64,000 nt of DNA from Megaustenia siamemsis (GCA_032433765.1 JAVIAB010000124.1:78798965-78862964); one strand, 5' to 3'. Shown: positions 32,553-45,055, numbered from the stretch's first letter. The notes: a model not told the origin generated them from the sequence alone. Numbers and translations: made by a program.

Positions 32553-33055
32553 GAAGAACAACACCAGGTTTAACATAGATGATTAAATAGAAGGAGAAAG
32601 AATTTGAGTGAGGACGAGGAATTGCATCAAAGACTGCTGTTATTGAAGAGAGAGTGAGGAAAATAGCATGAGAGGGGGAGCGAGAAGGAGAGAGTGAGGA
32701 AAATAGCATGAGAGAGGGAGAGAGGAGAGAGTGAGGAAAATAGCATGAGAGGGGGAGGAGAGAGAAGGAGAGAGTAAGGAAAATAGCATGAGAGAGGGAG
32801 AGAGGAGAGAGTGAGGAAAATAGCATGAGAGAGGGAGAGAGGAGAGAGTGAGGAAAATAGCACGAGAGTGAGAGAGAAGGAGAGAGAGAAAGAACAATAG
32901 ATGGCGATTGAAGAACAATGGAAAAAATAACAGTTATACACATTAAAGAGATATTAATTGTACTTAAAGTATTAATACTGAGACAGAGAGAGAGAGAGAG
33001 ACAGAGAGAGACAGAGAGAGACAGAGAGAGAGAGAAAGAGAGAAAGAGAGAGATA
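32515..33055. repeat. GA-rich microsatellites and a ~36-bp purine minisatellite
   Basis: (GA)n near 32520-32545; about seven units of GAGTGAGGAAAATAGCATGA plus a variable GAGAGGGAG spacer at 32645-32880; then (GA)n/(GACAGA)n at 32980-33055. The plus strand is almost pure purine over long stretches. Confidence 0.9.
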
Positions 33056-33204
33056 TAGAAATGACAGCAACGAGTGATAGAGAAAAAAAATAGATGTGAA
33101 ATAATAGAATATTCAGACAGTGACCTACATTAAATGAGTTGTTCTGTCAGGACAGAAGACAAATATAGTCAAGGTATTTGTTAGAGGCTAGTTCGTGTCT
33201 GACT

Positions 33205-33432
33205 TACAGGCGTATAGGGAATATGGTGTTAGTGACCATACATTTTACACACCTTCGGCACATGATTTTTGGAGTAATGTGGTCGATATTACGCCAGTGC
33301 CGCTTTACTTTCCCAGAAAAAAATCTGGTACCCATTTAAAGCTGGGTGAACCCAGAAGCCGTCAATCAGGATCGAACACAACCTCTTGTCCTTAGTAGTC
33401 CAGTTCACTAACCACTGAGCTATCGCATCTCC
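33205..33432 (-). mobile_element. tRNA-derived SINE, family 1, with target-site duplication
   Basis: Head with TAGCTCAGTGGTTAGTGAAC on the minus strand and the family body, but the 3' part is shortened and lacks the TTTACTT tail. An 11-bp duplication CGTGTCTGACT occurs at 33194-33204 and 33433-33443. Confidence 0.9.
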
Positions 33433-33443
33433 CGTGTCTGACT

Positions 33444-34044
33444 CATGGAAGGCAGTAAATGGACAACTAATTCTTTAGGTGGGCTACATGAACTGCCTCA
33501 CAGGGGCTGAGCGGCCACTGAGCATGTAAGGAAATTTCGAAACAAAATAATATAGGAAAATAGATAAGACACAAGATCTTTTTTTAAGATTGTTTTAGAT
33601 ATACTATAAGGACAACGCATTGGAAATCGTTCTCTATTTTCTTTTATCTTCGACCATCAACTGGTTTGCTGAAAAAAGACTGGGTCAAATTTACTTTATA
33701 TCAAATATATATATATACATGCATATATGCGAGAGATAACTATTGTTTAAATTATTTATGTGAGTTTAGATGTCGCGGAGGAAGATAAGAAATGAAGAAG
33801 GTGGATATTAAATAATATTGCTACATTATCGAATACTTCTTCATAGACACAAACAGAACAGTGTAATGATAATACAATCAGCAGAAGTTAAATAATTATA
33901 GATCGCAATGGGTAATTAGAAATCTATAGCTGGTCACCGAATGATGAGGCTATGGGAAAAGGTGGTCAGACAAGCGGCTGGAGAGGTAGAGTGCAGAGTG
34001 ACGTCTGAGTATAATGATGTTACTGCGCTGTAGTTTTAGAGATA
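33444..34044. other. unassigned AT-rich sequence
   Basis: Contains a short AT run near 33707. No gene recognised. Confidence 0.4.
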
Positions 34045-36480
34045 TCATCATCAAGTACCGGGCCTGCTGGCGTAGGTGATCATGTCTCTCCACAACTTTC
34101 GATCTCGACAGTTATTTATCATTTCTGTTGTTGACCTTCTGCCAAGTCATTCTCTTAATAAGTTGTCTGGCATCTTTGCTCTTTGCTTCCCTCTATCTCT
34201 TCATCCCTCAATTTTCCCAGTTGTTACAATATATTCCAGTTGTTCCCTTCTCATTACATGGCCAAAAAAGGGTGATTGTTTCCTCTTAATATTGTAAACT
34301 AGCTCTCTTTTTGCTTTGGCCTCTTTCAGAACGTTTTCATACCTCTTCCTGGCTGTCCATGGTATTCTCAACATTCTTCTGAAAAACCACATTTCTACAG
34401 TCTCCAGTAACTTTCTTGTCTCTTGTCCTATTGTCCATGATTCACATCCATATGTTAAGACTGGCTCTACGTAACATTTAAGAACTCTTTTTTCTAGTTT
34501 CTATTGTCAAAAATGGATTGCATAGTATCTTCCCCATTTTTTGGAAAGCTGCTTTTGCCTGAGCCATTCTGCATCTCACCTCTTTTGTACATCTTCCGTC
34601 TGAGGTTAAAAAAGGTCCCCAAATATTTAAATTCATTTACCTGTTTTAATATTGTTCCACTTGTCTTTATTGTGCATTGCGGTGAAGTCTTTTTCTTTAT
34701 TGCTACCATTACTTCTACCTTTTTGCTATTAAGGCTGGGTCCTTGATTTTTGCTTTATTTCACTATATTGTCTAACATTTCTTTTAACCCATTTTCAATA
34801 TCACCGATTAAGACTGTATCATCAGAATACCTTAGATTATTTATATTATGACCTCCAATTGTTATTCCATCCATGTCCCTTACTGGATCTTAAAATAATC
34901 TCACTATAAATATTAAACAAATCTGGTGACAGCACACAATCTTGTCTAACATCCTGTTTTATTTGTTGAAACATTCCCAATTGGTTTCCAGTTCTTATGG
35001 CCGCTGTTTGTTGCCAGTACATGTTCTTTATTATTATTAGATCTTTGCTGTCTACGTTTATGCTTTCTAAAGTTTTGATTATTTCTTGGTGCTTTACTTT
35101 GTCAAATGCCTTGGTGTAATCTATGAAACATAGGTATAGATCTGTTTTCACCTCTATGGCTCTTTCTACTAAAGATCTTATGATATACATGGCATTGCTT
35201 GTTCCTTTATCTCTAACAAAACCACACTGTTCATCGATAATTTCTGGACTGATTTTGTTTCGCACTCTTCGCATGATGATTCTTAGTAATATCTTAGTCA
35301 TATGACTCATAAGGCTTATTGTGCGATGATCATCGCATTCAATCGCACCAGATTTCTTTGGTAGATTATTTCTATTCCAAAATCACCCATGACTTCAATC
35401 TCTTCTTTAGTTATATTATGGTCCAGGAGCTTTTCCTGCTTTCGTATTGCGCAAGGCATCTTTAACTTCCTTGAGTATTTCTGGTACTTCCCCATTATCC
35501 TTAATATTTACTTCTGTTTGTTCATCATTATAAAGATCTTTAATGTATTCTGTCCATCATTCCCTTTTGCTTACTTATTCAATCAACAGTTCTTTTTCCT
35601 TTGATTTTAAACATCTAGTTTTTTTTATTGCGTTTTCTTCCTGTTAATTCTTTAATTTGTTTGTATATATCTTTGGCATCTCTGTATTAGCCATGATTCT
35701 TTTGCTTCATTGCATTTTATTATAATTTCGTTATTTAATCTCTTATACTCATTTTGTTATCCTCATTTCTTCTTCTTGTATCAATTAGCTGCAAAATGTC
35801 ATATGTCATCCATTTCTTTCTTGAATTTGTCCTCACTGGTGGTATGAACTCTTTTGATGTTTGTTACATTGATTCTTTTAACATTTCCCACTGTTCACCC
35901 GTGATTTGTATCTCCTCTATTGCATTGTACCTGTTCTGAATTGTGATTTTATATTTGTCTTGCAACTTCTTGTCTGATTTGAGTAAATCTAAATTTAACC
36001 TGATATTAACTGAGGTTCGTTTTGTTGTTTTTAATTGTACTCTAAGCTTTCCCACAACTGGTACATGATCACTATTGCAATCTGCCCCTGGTCTAGTTTT
36101 CACACACACCAAACTGTTTATAAATCTGTTGTTTATCATTATGTAATTAATTTGTTTGCGTGCGTTGTCTCCTGGGCTTTTCCACGTCCACAGACGTCTT
36201 GAATGTTGCTTATACCAGGTGTTTTGTACGAATATGTTATGTATTCTTGCCCAGTCAATATGTTTATCACCTCTTTCATTTCTCTCTCCTAATCCACAGT
36301 AACCAACTACTTCCTCAACTCTTTCCTTTCCTACTATTTTTTGTATTGAGATCCCCTAGAACTATGATGGTTTCATGCGGTTTACAATGTCGAAGTGTCC
36401 TATTTAAGGCCGTGGTAACATTTATCAACTGTTCCCTCTGGACTGTCCGGTGTTGGTGCATAAACTTGTATTAATTTTAT
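34045..36480 (-). mobile_element. RTE/BovB-type LINE, family A, copy 2 (endonuclease to 3' end)
   Basis: The longest RTE copy. Reading down the minus strand it starts at an endonuclease QVYAPT motif (near 36470), then LGDLNTK, GLGERNERGD, RLWTWKSPGDNA, KTRPGADCNSDHVPVV (36139-35864 frame), a linker, then reverse transcriptase from [14 protein letters not shown] through [15 protein letters not shown] and an NLRYSDD catalytic box to the C-terminal GHVMRREQLEYI region. KTRPGADC.SDH is nearly the same as in BovB, which places the family in the RTE clade. Numerous frameshifts and stops make it inactive. The 5' end, including the ATWN start of the endonuclease, is missing. The 3' end has TGATGATGA. 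Confidence 0.92.
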
Positions 36481-36484
36481 TTGT

Positions 36485-36690
36485 TAATTTCTGTATGAAA
36501 TTACACATTAGAAATAGAAATTGCACATACGACAGTGAATTTACACGTCAGAACATGAACTATGCATAAGAAAGAGAAATGAAATTATACATAAGAAAGT
36601 GAAAGTATACATAAGAAGGTGAAAGTATACATAAGAAAGTGAAGTTATTAATTAGAAAATAAAACTATACATTAGAAAATGAAGTTATAC
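36485..36690. repeat. degenerate ~20-bp tandem repeat
   Basis: Units around TATACATAAGAAAGTGAAAG, about ten, increasingly diverged toward the left. Confidence 0.8.
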
Positions 36691-37540
36691 TTAAGGATAT
36701 GGCAATTTACGAGATTTGGACAACATCGACAAAACTGAGACACTGATATACAGATAGAGAGAAATAAAGTAAGAGAGATGAAAACGAAAAATAGTGAGAG
36801 AGTGATACAAGTTTTAAAAACAGTAAAACATGAATAAGTGTAAGAAAATTTAATTAATCTATTTAATAATAGTGGAGATTGTGAGGACATCGGAAGGTAA
36901 AAAAAAAAGAGAAATAAACTGTTAACAAATATGTGAAGGAGAAAAGAAATTATGAGAGAGGGAGGAATATGTTACAAAAGATATTAAGATAATGAGTGGA
37001 TGATTAAAAGAAGGAAGAAACAACAGAAAAAGGAAGAAAAGAACTACAAAGAAGGAAGAGTGAGAAAGAAACGAGAGATAAAATTAAAGAAAATGGAAAA
37101 GAGCAAGATCAGAGAGAGTAAATAAGCGAGAAACGTGATAAGATTCAGTTGAGATGTGTGTGAGCTTGTAGATAGCCCCTTTATCTCCGTCTCGGTCGAT
37201 CACCGGGATCTGAATCATTACAAGAGTCGTGATCAACATAACAGAACATGTTCACATTGAGGCGACCTCGATAACCCAGTAATGGCACATATTGTTGTCC
37301 TTTCATTGTCTGGTCGCTCTGCAAAGAGATTGTCCGATGCAGGCCGTCGCACATGTGCCAGAAGGGGCTTGAAATGAGCCATCACTGGCAGACCTTCAAA
37401 TAGAATGTCGTATATAACACCTTGTGTCTAACTCATAAAAGACGATCATTGCATAGCAAAGATTTCTATTAAAATCTGGCAAGTCTACATAGATGTTGAT
37501 TTAATCGATCCTTGTCCTAAAATGATGTAAAGTAGACTTT
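36691..37540. other. unassigned, partly purine-rich sequence
   Basis: From about 36720 to 37130 the plus strand is strongly A/G-biased (GAGAGA, AAGAAGGAAG), without a clean period. The remainder is unique and has no recognised gene. Confidence 0.4.
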
Positions 37541-37544
37541 GAGT

Positions 37545-38010
37545 ACTGAGAACTTTATTGTACTTTAGAATCGCTGTAGCGTTGAGTACTTCACTGCACC
37601 ATGGAATAGCTGTTTCTTTTGAGGGTAGGATGGTATTTTGTACTCATTGTACCGTGTAATCGCTATAGCGTTTAGGTTAGTTTGGTACTGATAACTTTGC
37701 TGTACTGCTGTACCAGGGAATCCTTGTAGTGTTGAAGTTATGATAGTGTTGAACTTTTCACTGTACATTGGGATTGTTGAAGCGATGAGGTTAGAATTGC
37801 ATGGAACATTTTACTGTACCTTGGGATCGATGTAGCTCTGACGTTATGATGGCATGGAACACTTCACTGTACCTTGGGATCGTTGTAGCGCTGTGGTTAG
37901 GATAGCATAGAGCACTTCACTGTACCTTGGGATCGTTGTAGCGCTGTGGTTAGGATAGCATAGAGCACTTCACTGTACCTTGGGATCGTTGTAGCGTTGA
38001 GGTTAGGTGG
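37545..38010. repeat. 53-bp tandem repeat (about 9 units)
   Basis: GGGATCGTTGTAGCGCTGTG and GCACTTCACTGTACCTT recur with a 53-bp period (37878 and 37931). The two right-hand units are nearly identical, while left-hand ones are diverged. Confidence 0.88.
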
Positions 38011-38249
38011 ATCATGACATGAAACGTCCCCGAGCTGAATCTCAATTGAAGCAACACAACTTTTTTCCAGCAAGCCTTTACTTTAGCATTCGTGATATTG
38101 CGCTGTTGAAATCAGGGTGGAGGGAAACTGAGCTTGTAAAAGAACCATTGAAACGATTTACATTCAAGAGCTCACTCTTGTAAACAAAGAAGAGGTAGAA
38201 TAATTTTTTTTGTTAATTGTAGGAAGGAAGAGCGTGACAGTTCTGTTCA

Positions 38250-38415
38250 ATTATTCATCTAAGGCTTTTCTCCACATTGCAAGGATTATGGAGAATATGG
38301 TGTTGGGGCCCATTACTTTTCCAGGACTAATGGCACATTTTAAGTTTTGTGATCGGATACACCAGGCCGCCATTATTTCCCAGAAAATATCTGGTAAACA
38401 TTGGGGTAAAATACA
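38250..38415 (+). mobile_element. degenerate SINE-like fragment
   Basis: GGAGAATATGGTGTTGGGGC and TTTCCCAGAAAATATCTGGT correspond, in order, to the body of family 1 read from its 3' side. It is substantially diverged, so an old copy or a related family is possible. Confidence 0.35.
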
Positions 38416-38475
38416 CATAGTATGATATCATTTATTAATAGTATCTCACAAATAAAGCTTACAAATCAAATAATC

Positions 38476-38734
38476 GTTCGTTCGTTCGTTCGCTTTCGTC
38501 AGCTTTGACCTCTGACGAAGTCCCACCCACTCAATTTTGTGGGACTGAATTTTGCGTGTAAAGTCTGTTTTATCCCATTACAGGATGCCCCTCGCCATGC
38601 AGGCAGATTTACTCCGACTTCAGAGGTACTAATTTTTAGGGAATTAGTAAAACCCAGGTGTCCTCGCCAGGGTACGAACCCCGGCTGTTGCCGTGGTAAG
38701 CCAACCGCCTATCGATTGCGCTAACCGGACACCC
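38476..38734 (-). mobile_element. tRNA-derived SINE, family 2, with target-site duplication
   Basis: Minus-strand head GGGTGTCCGGTTAGCGCAAT followed by a B box GGTTCGTACCC, an unrelated body, and a 3' tail of (CGAA)n seen here as CGTTCGTTCG. The 12-bp duplication AATCAAATAATC flanks it at 38464-38475 and 38735-38746. Head and tail differ from family 1, so it is a separate SINE. Confidence 0.88.
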
Positions 38735-38746
38735 AATCAAATAATC

Positions 38747-39461
38747 AAAATTCACAAACACTATCAGCAACTATCTCAATTCTTTAACAAAGCATCGTTA
38801 AGTTAACAAAAAGCTGCTTGTTTTATACGCACACTCAAAGGACTGAAATGCGTCAAGTCTAGACCCACTGAAAAGCTATAAATCCAATGCGTATTAGTGA
38901 CGTTAAAGTGTGTGCCTGCAATCATGAAACACGGGGAATAGAAATCTTCTGTCAATAATCTAGTGCCCAGTAATGCAAATTGTGGTATGTGGCCATGAGA
39001 TATAAAAGTGACTTTCTAAACTATCAAAACAGGATATTTAATTTTTAAATGTTGATAAGTTGAGTTAGAAATTAAATGCAGGCATTTTAGTTTGAATCGT
39101 GATGATTGTATGTAAGCACAGATTACGTTGCTTTACCCGGAATGCATGCCTTTGATTTTGATATATACGAGCATATGAATCAATCGTTAATAAACTTCAA
39201 CATTGAAGAGTTCTTCCAAACTAGAACTTTCTTTGCTCACAATATGTAGGCTATCGCCTGATCTTGCCTGCTCTTGTCTCTATGAGTTCTTCTAAGTGAA
39301 TGCATTGATCTTTTTCTTATAATGACCATACTTGGCCGTTCAATATAATTCCTCTTCCGCCTCTATAATTCTGGCTGTCAACAGTTTGCCGTGCGTTTGT
39401 TTTGTCAATGATGTTTCTATTGTTGTATTATAACGTAATTCTTCTATAACTTGCAAAAAGC
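38747..39461. other. unassigned sequence
   Basis: No gene or repeat recognised. Confidence 0.4.
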
Positions 39462-39476
39462 TAAAGTATCAATGTG

Positions 39477-39734
39477 GAGCCGCGATAGCTCAGTGGTTAG
39501 TGAACTGGACTACAAAGGACAAAGAGTTCTGGTTCGATCCTGATCGAAGGCTTTCGGTAAAATCCAGCCTTAAATGGGTACCGGATTTTTCTGAGAAAGT
39601 AAAGCGGTACTAGCGTAATACCGGCCACATCACACCAAAAATCGTGTGCCGAAAGTATATTACAATTGTTGCCACTAACATCATATTCCCTATACGCCAC
39701 TTGGCGTGACGGGCGGGTTTTAATTTTTTTCCCC
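39477..39734 (+). mobile_element. tRNA-derived SINE, family 1, full length with target-site duplication
   Basis: Starts GGAGCCGCGATAGCTCAGTG with intact A and B boxes and ends in a T-rich tail. A 15-bp duplication CTAAAGTATCAATGT lies at 39462-39476 and 39735-39749. A 606-codon frame that begins inside this SINE and runs into the next minisatellite is an artefact. Confidence 0.93.
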
Positions 39735-39782
39735 CTAAAGTATCAATGTAACAAGTATCGAGGTTACTCTCTGAAGTGCTTT

Positions 39783-42655
39783 AACCAGCACCATGATGGC
39801 GTGGTTAGTGCCCTTTCTCGCTCTTACTTCTGTCCCAACTATGTTGGTAAAATTAGTGCCCTTTCTTGCTCTTATTTCTGTCCCAACTATGTTGGTAAAG
39901 TTAGTGCCCTTTCTTGCTCTTATTTCTGTCCCAACTATGTTGGTAAAGTTAGTGCCCTTTCTCGCTCCTATTTCTGTCTGAACTATGTTGGTAAAGTCAG
40001 TGCCCTTTCTTGCTCTTATTTCTGTCCCAAATATGTTGGTAAAGTTAGTGTCCTTTCTCGTTCTTATTTCTGTCTGAACTATGTTGGTAAAGTTAGTGTC
40101 CTTTCTTGCTCTTATTTCTGTCTCAACTATGTTTGTAAAGTTAGTGCCCTTTCTTGCTCTTATTTCTGTCTCAACTATGTTGGTAAAGTTAGTGCCCTTT
40201 CTTGCTCTTATTTCTGTCTCAACTATGTTGGTCAAGTTAGTGCCCTTTCTTGCTCTTATTTCAGTCTCAACTATGTTGGTAAAGTTAGTGCCATTTCTCG
40301 CTCTTACTTCTGTCCCAAATATGTTGGTAAAGTTAGTGCCCTTTCTCGCTCTTACTTCTGTCCCAAATATGTTGGTAAAGTTAGTGCCCTTTCTCGCTCT
40401 TACTTCTGTCCCAAATATGTTGGTAAAGTTAGTGCCCTTTCTTGCTCTTATTTCTGTCTCAACTATGTTGGTAAAGTTAAGTCCCTTTCTTGCTCTTATT
40501 TCTGTCTCAACTATGTTGGTAAAGTTAGTGCCCTTTCTTGCTCTTATTTCTGTCTCAACTATGTTGGTAAAGTTAATTCCCTTTCTTGCTCTTATTTCTG
40601 TCTCAACTATGTTGGTAAAGTTAATGCCCTTTCTTGCTCTTATTTCTGTCTCAACTATGTTGGTAAAGTTAATGCCCTTTCTTGCTCTTATTTCTGTCTG
40701 AACTATGTTGGTAAAGTTAATGCCCTTTCTTGCTCTTATTTCTGTCTCAACTATGTTGGTAAAGTTAGTGCCCTTTCTTGCTCTTATTTCTGTCCCAACT
40801 ATGTTGGTAAAGTTAATACCCTTTCTTGCTCTTATTTCTGTCTCAACTATGTTGGTAAATTTAGTGCCCTTTCTTGCTCTTATTTCTGTCTCAACTATGT
40901 TTGTAAAGTTAGTGTCCTAACTTGCTCTTATTTCTGTCTCAACTATGTTGGTAAAGTTAGTGCCCTTTCTTGCTCTTATTTCTGTCTCAACTATGTTTGT
41001 AAAGTTAGTGTCCTAACTTGCTCTTATTTCTGTCTCAACTATGTTGGTAAAGTTAGTGCCCTTTCTTGCTCTTATTTCTGTCTCAACTATGTTGGTAAAG
41101 TTAGTGCCCTTTCTTGCTCTTATTTCTGTCTCAATTATGTTGGTAAAGTTAGTGCCCTTTCTTGCTCTTATTTCTGTCTCAACTATGTTGGTAAAGTTAG
41201 TGCCCTTTCTTGCTCTTATTTCTGTCTCAACTATGTTGGTAAAGTTAGTGCCCTTTCTTGCTCTTATTTCTGTCTCAACTATGTTGGTAAAGTTAGTGCC
41301 CTTTCTTGCTCTTATTTCTGTCTCAACTATGTTGGTAAAGTTAGTGCCCTTTCTTGCTCTTATTTCTGTCTCAACTATGTTGGTAAAGTTAGTGCCCTTT
41401 CTTGCTCTAATTTCTGTCCCAACTATGTTTGTAAAGTTATTCCCCTTTCTTGCTCTTATTTCTGTCTCAACTATGTTGGTAATTAAGAGATAATAATCGA
41501 ATAGCAAAGCAAGCCCTCATATGGGAAACAACAGGTAAAAGAAAAAGAGGAAGACCCAGGGAGACACTGAGAAGAACATTGATGAGAGAGGCAAGAGCAG
41601 CAGGAATCGGCTCCCTCAATGAGATAGAACTGCTTGCACAGAACAGAGACAGATGGCGAGATTTGATAAAATATCTTTAAAAGAAAACTGCTAGAACAAA
41701 AATTCATATAGGAGAAGGTGTATCTTGGTCTACGCCCTATGGGCCGGTTACGGCTCGAAAGGTCAATAGATAGATAGATAAGTTGGTAAAGTTAGTGCCC
41801 TTTCTTGCTCTTATTTCTGTCTGAACTAAGTTGGTAAAGTTAGTGCCCTTTCTTGCTCTTATTTCTGCCCCAACTATGTTGGTAAAGTTAACGCCTTTTC
41901 TTGCTCTTATTTCTGTCTCAACTATGTTGGTAAAGTTAGTGCCCTTTCTCGCTCTTATTTCTGTCCCAACTATGTTGGTAAAGTTAGTGCCCTTTCTTGC
42001 TCTTATTTCTGTCTGAACTAAGTTGGTAAAGTTAGTGCCCTTTCTTGCTCTTATTTCTGCCCCAACTATGTTGGTAAAGTTAACGCCTTTTCTTGCTCTT
42101 ATTTCTGTCTCAACTATGTTGGTAAAGTTAGTGCCCTTTCTCGCTCTTATTTCTGTCCCAACTATGTTGGTAAAGTTAGTGCCCTTTCTCGCTCTTATTT
42201 CTGTCCCAACTATGTTGGTAAAGTTAGTGCCCTTTCTTGCTCTTATTTCTGTCCCAACTATGTTGGTAAAGTTAGTGCCCTTTCTTGCTCTTATTTCTGT
42301 CCCAACTATGTTGGTAAAGTTAGTGTCCTTTCTTGGTCTTATTTCTGTCCCAACTATGTTGGTAAAGTTAATGCCCTTTCTTGCTCTTATTTCTGTCCAA
42401 ACTATGTTGGTAAAGTTAGTGCCCTTTCTTGCTCTTATTTCTGTCCCATGTATGTTGGTAAAGTTAATGCCCATTCTTGCTCTTATTTCTGTCCCAAATA
42501 TGTTGGTAAAGTTAGTGCCCTTTCTTTCTCTTATTTCTGTCCCATGTATGTTGGTAAAGTTAGTGCCCTTTCTTGCTCTTATTTCTGTCTCAACTATATT
42601 GATAAAGTTAGTGCCCTTTCTCTCGCTCTTATTTCTGTCCCAACTATGCAATTTG
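39783..42655. repeat. 48-bp minisatellite array (about 53 units), split by an RTE insertion
   Basis: Units of TTGGTAAAGTTAGTGCCCTT plus TCTTGCTCTTATTTCTGTCT and CAACTATG. Blocks lie at 39783-41487 and 41784-42655. The period is 16 codons and stop-free in several frames. Variation (CCC versus CTC, AAATATG, GTTAATGCC) is clustered by neighbourhood. A block of about five units at 41784-42010 is repeated next to itself (from about 42013). Confidence 0.96.
41488..41783 (+). mobile_element. RTE family B 3' fragment inside the 48-bp array
   Basis: Begins AGATAATAATCGAATAGCAA and encodes the last 60 or so residues of the family B protein (ALIWETTGKRKRGRPRETL ... DLIKYL), then the 3' UTR and (ATAG)n tail. 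Here the Gln codon that is a stop in the 23.2 kb copy is intact. Array units continue on both sides. Confidence 0.93.
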
Positions 42656-43077
42656 AAACTGTTTAACAACACATTTTATTTTATAGGAGACCGTCAATTT
42701 GAAAATCAACAAACAGTGATTCACATGTAACTTCTGCGTGCTATCTTCTTCATGTTTATAAGCCGTATATAATAATTCTCGCTGTTGAATTTCAAAGCGC
42801 ACATGCTATATAGCCTTGCTATCTTTTACTTCCTTTTGTTATCATTTCTTATCATTCTGTCCATTCACTAAAATATCGTTTATTCATTTCCCTTCTCTTC
42901 CTCGCCCTTATTCTCATCCATGTACCGTTGGTAAAAGATGTTTTCAAACTATATTTTGTTATCGATTTATATTCTTAATACTGAAACCGCATGACACAAA
43001 TATTGCCCACAAATGATACAATATAAACATATTTATTAATATAGCAAAATTTGTGACGTTATTTGATATTTGGCTCA
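42656..43077. other. unassigned AT-rich sequence
   Basis: No gene or repeat recognised. Confidence 0.4.
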
Positions 43078-43080
43078 TAT

Positions 43081-43136
<56 letters not shown>
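43078..43136. repeat. (AT)n microsatellite
   Basis: TA dinucleotide run with a single interruption. Confidence 0.97.
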
Positions 43137-43139
<3 letters not shown>

Positions 43140-43859
43140 ATAGATGTATGTTACAGAAAATGAACGCTATAGTATCAAGCAGTAATCATTTAACCATAAG
43201 CTTGTCAGCAGTTTCAGATAATCGGTTCAATCGCGTGACGCTTCAAAATGATTGGCTTCTCGTCGTGACTATTGCAGATTGTTGATTGACACGTTTAAAG
43301 ATTGTTTCTTATCTTCTTGGGTGTGAAGTGTTTTCCCCAAGGTAATTGTTTTAGGTGACTGTGAAATCATTAGAATATACGATCTGACCTAGGGTAAATT
43401 GATTTCAAGGACACGACATCGGCGGCAAAACATCAAAAGGAACATACACAAGAAACTCATCCTGTTTATGCAAAAACCTGGGAGAAAACCCAAACAGAAA
43501 TCAATGAAGAAGAGGTAGCTACTTAAGGAAAAAGTTTCTGAAATCCGAGCACTTATTTGAACTAAAAGAAACAAATCTGCTACAGGCATTTGCTATAACT
43601 GTCTTGTTGTATAGTAAAGGAAACGCAGTGACGAGGAAACAAGTCCCGAACGGATCCATGCTAAACTTGATGAATTGAGTCATAAGAACATTGATTTAAT
43701 AAGCAAAAGAAGAAGAGTTTCAACGGTTTTGTTCGTGAGCTTATAATCAACATCACCAATCTTGAACTATGCCAGATGACGTAGACGTTCATGTTCGTAT
43801 TTCTATTTCTGGTATTCTTTAGCACTTGTATTGACCTTACTCTACCCAAGACTGCTAAA
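43137..43859. other. unassigned sequence
   Basis: No gene or repeat recognised. Confidence 0.4.
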
Positions 43860-44057
43860 CCACAGTCAACTATAGTTTTACTAAGACCCGCGGGTTGAAA
43901 GGGATCACCCAAAGCTTGTGATGTTTTCAGCATTGCAGGCAGGGATAGTTAAGGGTCAGGCATCTATACTTCTCATAGCTGAAGACGTCCAGATATTTGG
44001 GCGATTTCTGGAAACCCTTTCAGCCAGCAGGCCTTAGTGAGGCTATAGTTGACTGTG
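43860..44057. repeat. imperfect hairpin of about 200 bp
   Basis: CCACAGTCAACTATAG at 43860-43875 faces CTATAGTTGACTGTGG at 44042-44057, a perfect 16-bp inverted repeat; a GTTGAAAGGG segment is partly mirrored by CCCTTTCAGCC. It may be a short inverted-repeat element, but no duplication was found. Confidence 0.5.
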
Positions 44058-44357
44058 GGTAAGCTGTCTGGTATTTTCTTTTATCTTCCGCTGCTTCTTC
44101 TGTCTTGTCTCCTCCATGTTACGATGAATTTAACCCTTACTTTTTATCACGATCTGCTGGCATCATCCAAGATGACTGAACTACTTCCTTCCACGTCCAC
44201 GGTGTGTGCCTGTGGTCTTTGCCTTCCTCTTGCCGAGACACGAGCCGTCACCACAACCTACGCTAGTTAATTCATCAAAGACCGAAGACGACACGAGGGG
44301 TCATAACTCTCCAAGTCTCACTGTATGAGGTGTCTCTAGGTCTTGTAGTTCTGATTT

Positions 44358-44765
44358 TGTTCTTAATCCCATAGCCGAGCCCATTAATTGTTCTTAATCC
44401 CATAGTCGAGCCCATTAATTGTTCTTAATCCCATAGTCGAACCCATTAATTGTTCTTAATCCCATAGTCGAGCCCATTAATTGTTCTTAATCCCATAGTC
44501 GAGCCCATTAATTGTTCTTAATCCCATAGTCGAGCCCATTAATTGTTCTTAATCCCATAGTCGAGCCCATTAATTGTTCTTAATCCCATAATCGAGCCCA
44601 TTAATTGTTCTTAATCCCATAGTCGAGCCCATTAATTGTTCTTAATCCCATAGTCGAGCCCATTAATTGTTCTTAATCCCATAGTCGAGCCCATTAATTG
44701 TTCTTAATCCCATAGTCGAGCCCATTAATTGTTCTTAATCCCATAGTCGAGCCATTAATTGTTCT
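44358..44765. repeat. 31-bp minisatellite (about 13 units)
   Basis: Units of TTGTTCTTAATCCCATAGTC plus GAGCCCATTAA, nearly identical to each other, indicating recent expansion. Confidence 0.96.
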
Positions 44766-44789
44766 TCTGATATTTAAAAAAAAATAGTC

Positions 44790-45055
44790 TTTGTTTTCTT
44801 TGGGCCCCCTGGTGTACACATAACGGCCTAGCGAGGAGGTTTTCTGACGTCCATTCTGAGCACGTGACCGATGTACTTCCAACTTCTCATCATTATCATT
44901 GAGTGTCGTCTCCGCATCGACGGTTGGCTACCATGGAGACCTGAACGTTCCGCACTGTCTCTTGCATTGATAGTGCAGTTTATCATAGGCTGATTTGTCC
45001 ATCTTGTGGTGTTTGTTTAGATTGTTGTGTCTTTTAACATGCCCCAAAATCTATT
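44790..45055 (-). mobile_element. RTE 3'-end fragments (family E-like)
   Basis: From 44888 rightward the minus strand matches the 3' part of family E (ACAAATCAGCCTATGATAAA and the region around GTAGCCAACCGTCGATGCGG) ending in a short (ATGATA)n. The 44800-44885 part translates to YIGHVLRMD, typical of the C-terminal region of a different RTE copy. Confidence 0.65.

Noticed and set aside
32515..32943. Minus-strand serine/leucine-rich frames of about 100-140 codons
   Set aside because: They arise from GA-rich microsatellites and a purine minisatellite.
39666..41486. 606-codon open frame with a 16-residue Cys/Tyr-rich repeat
   Set aside because: It begins inside a SINE and runs through the 48-bp minisatellite; other frames and the opposite strand are equally open, as expected from a stop-free unit.
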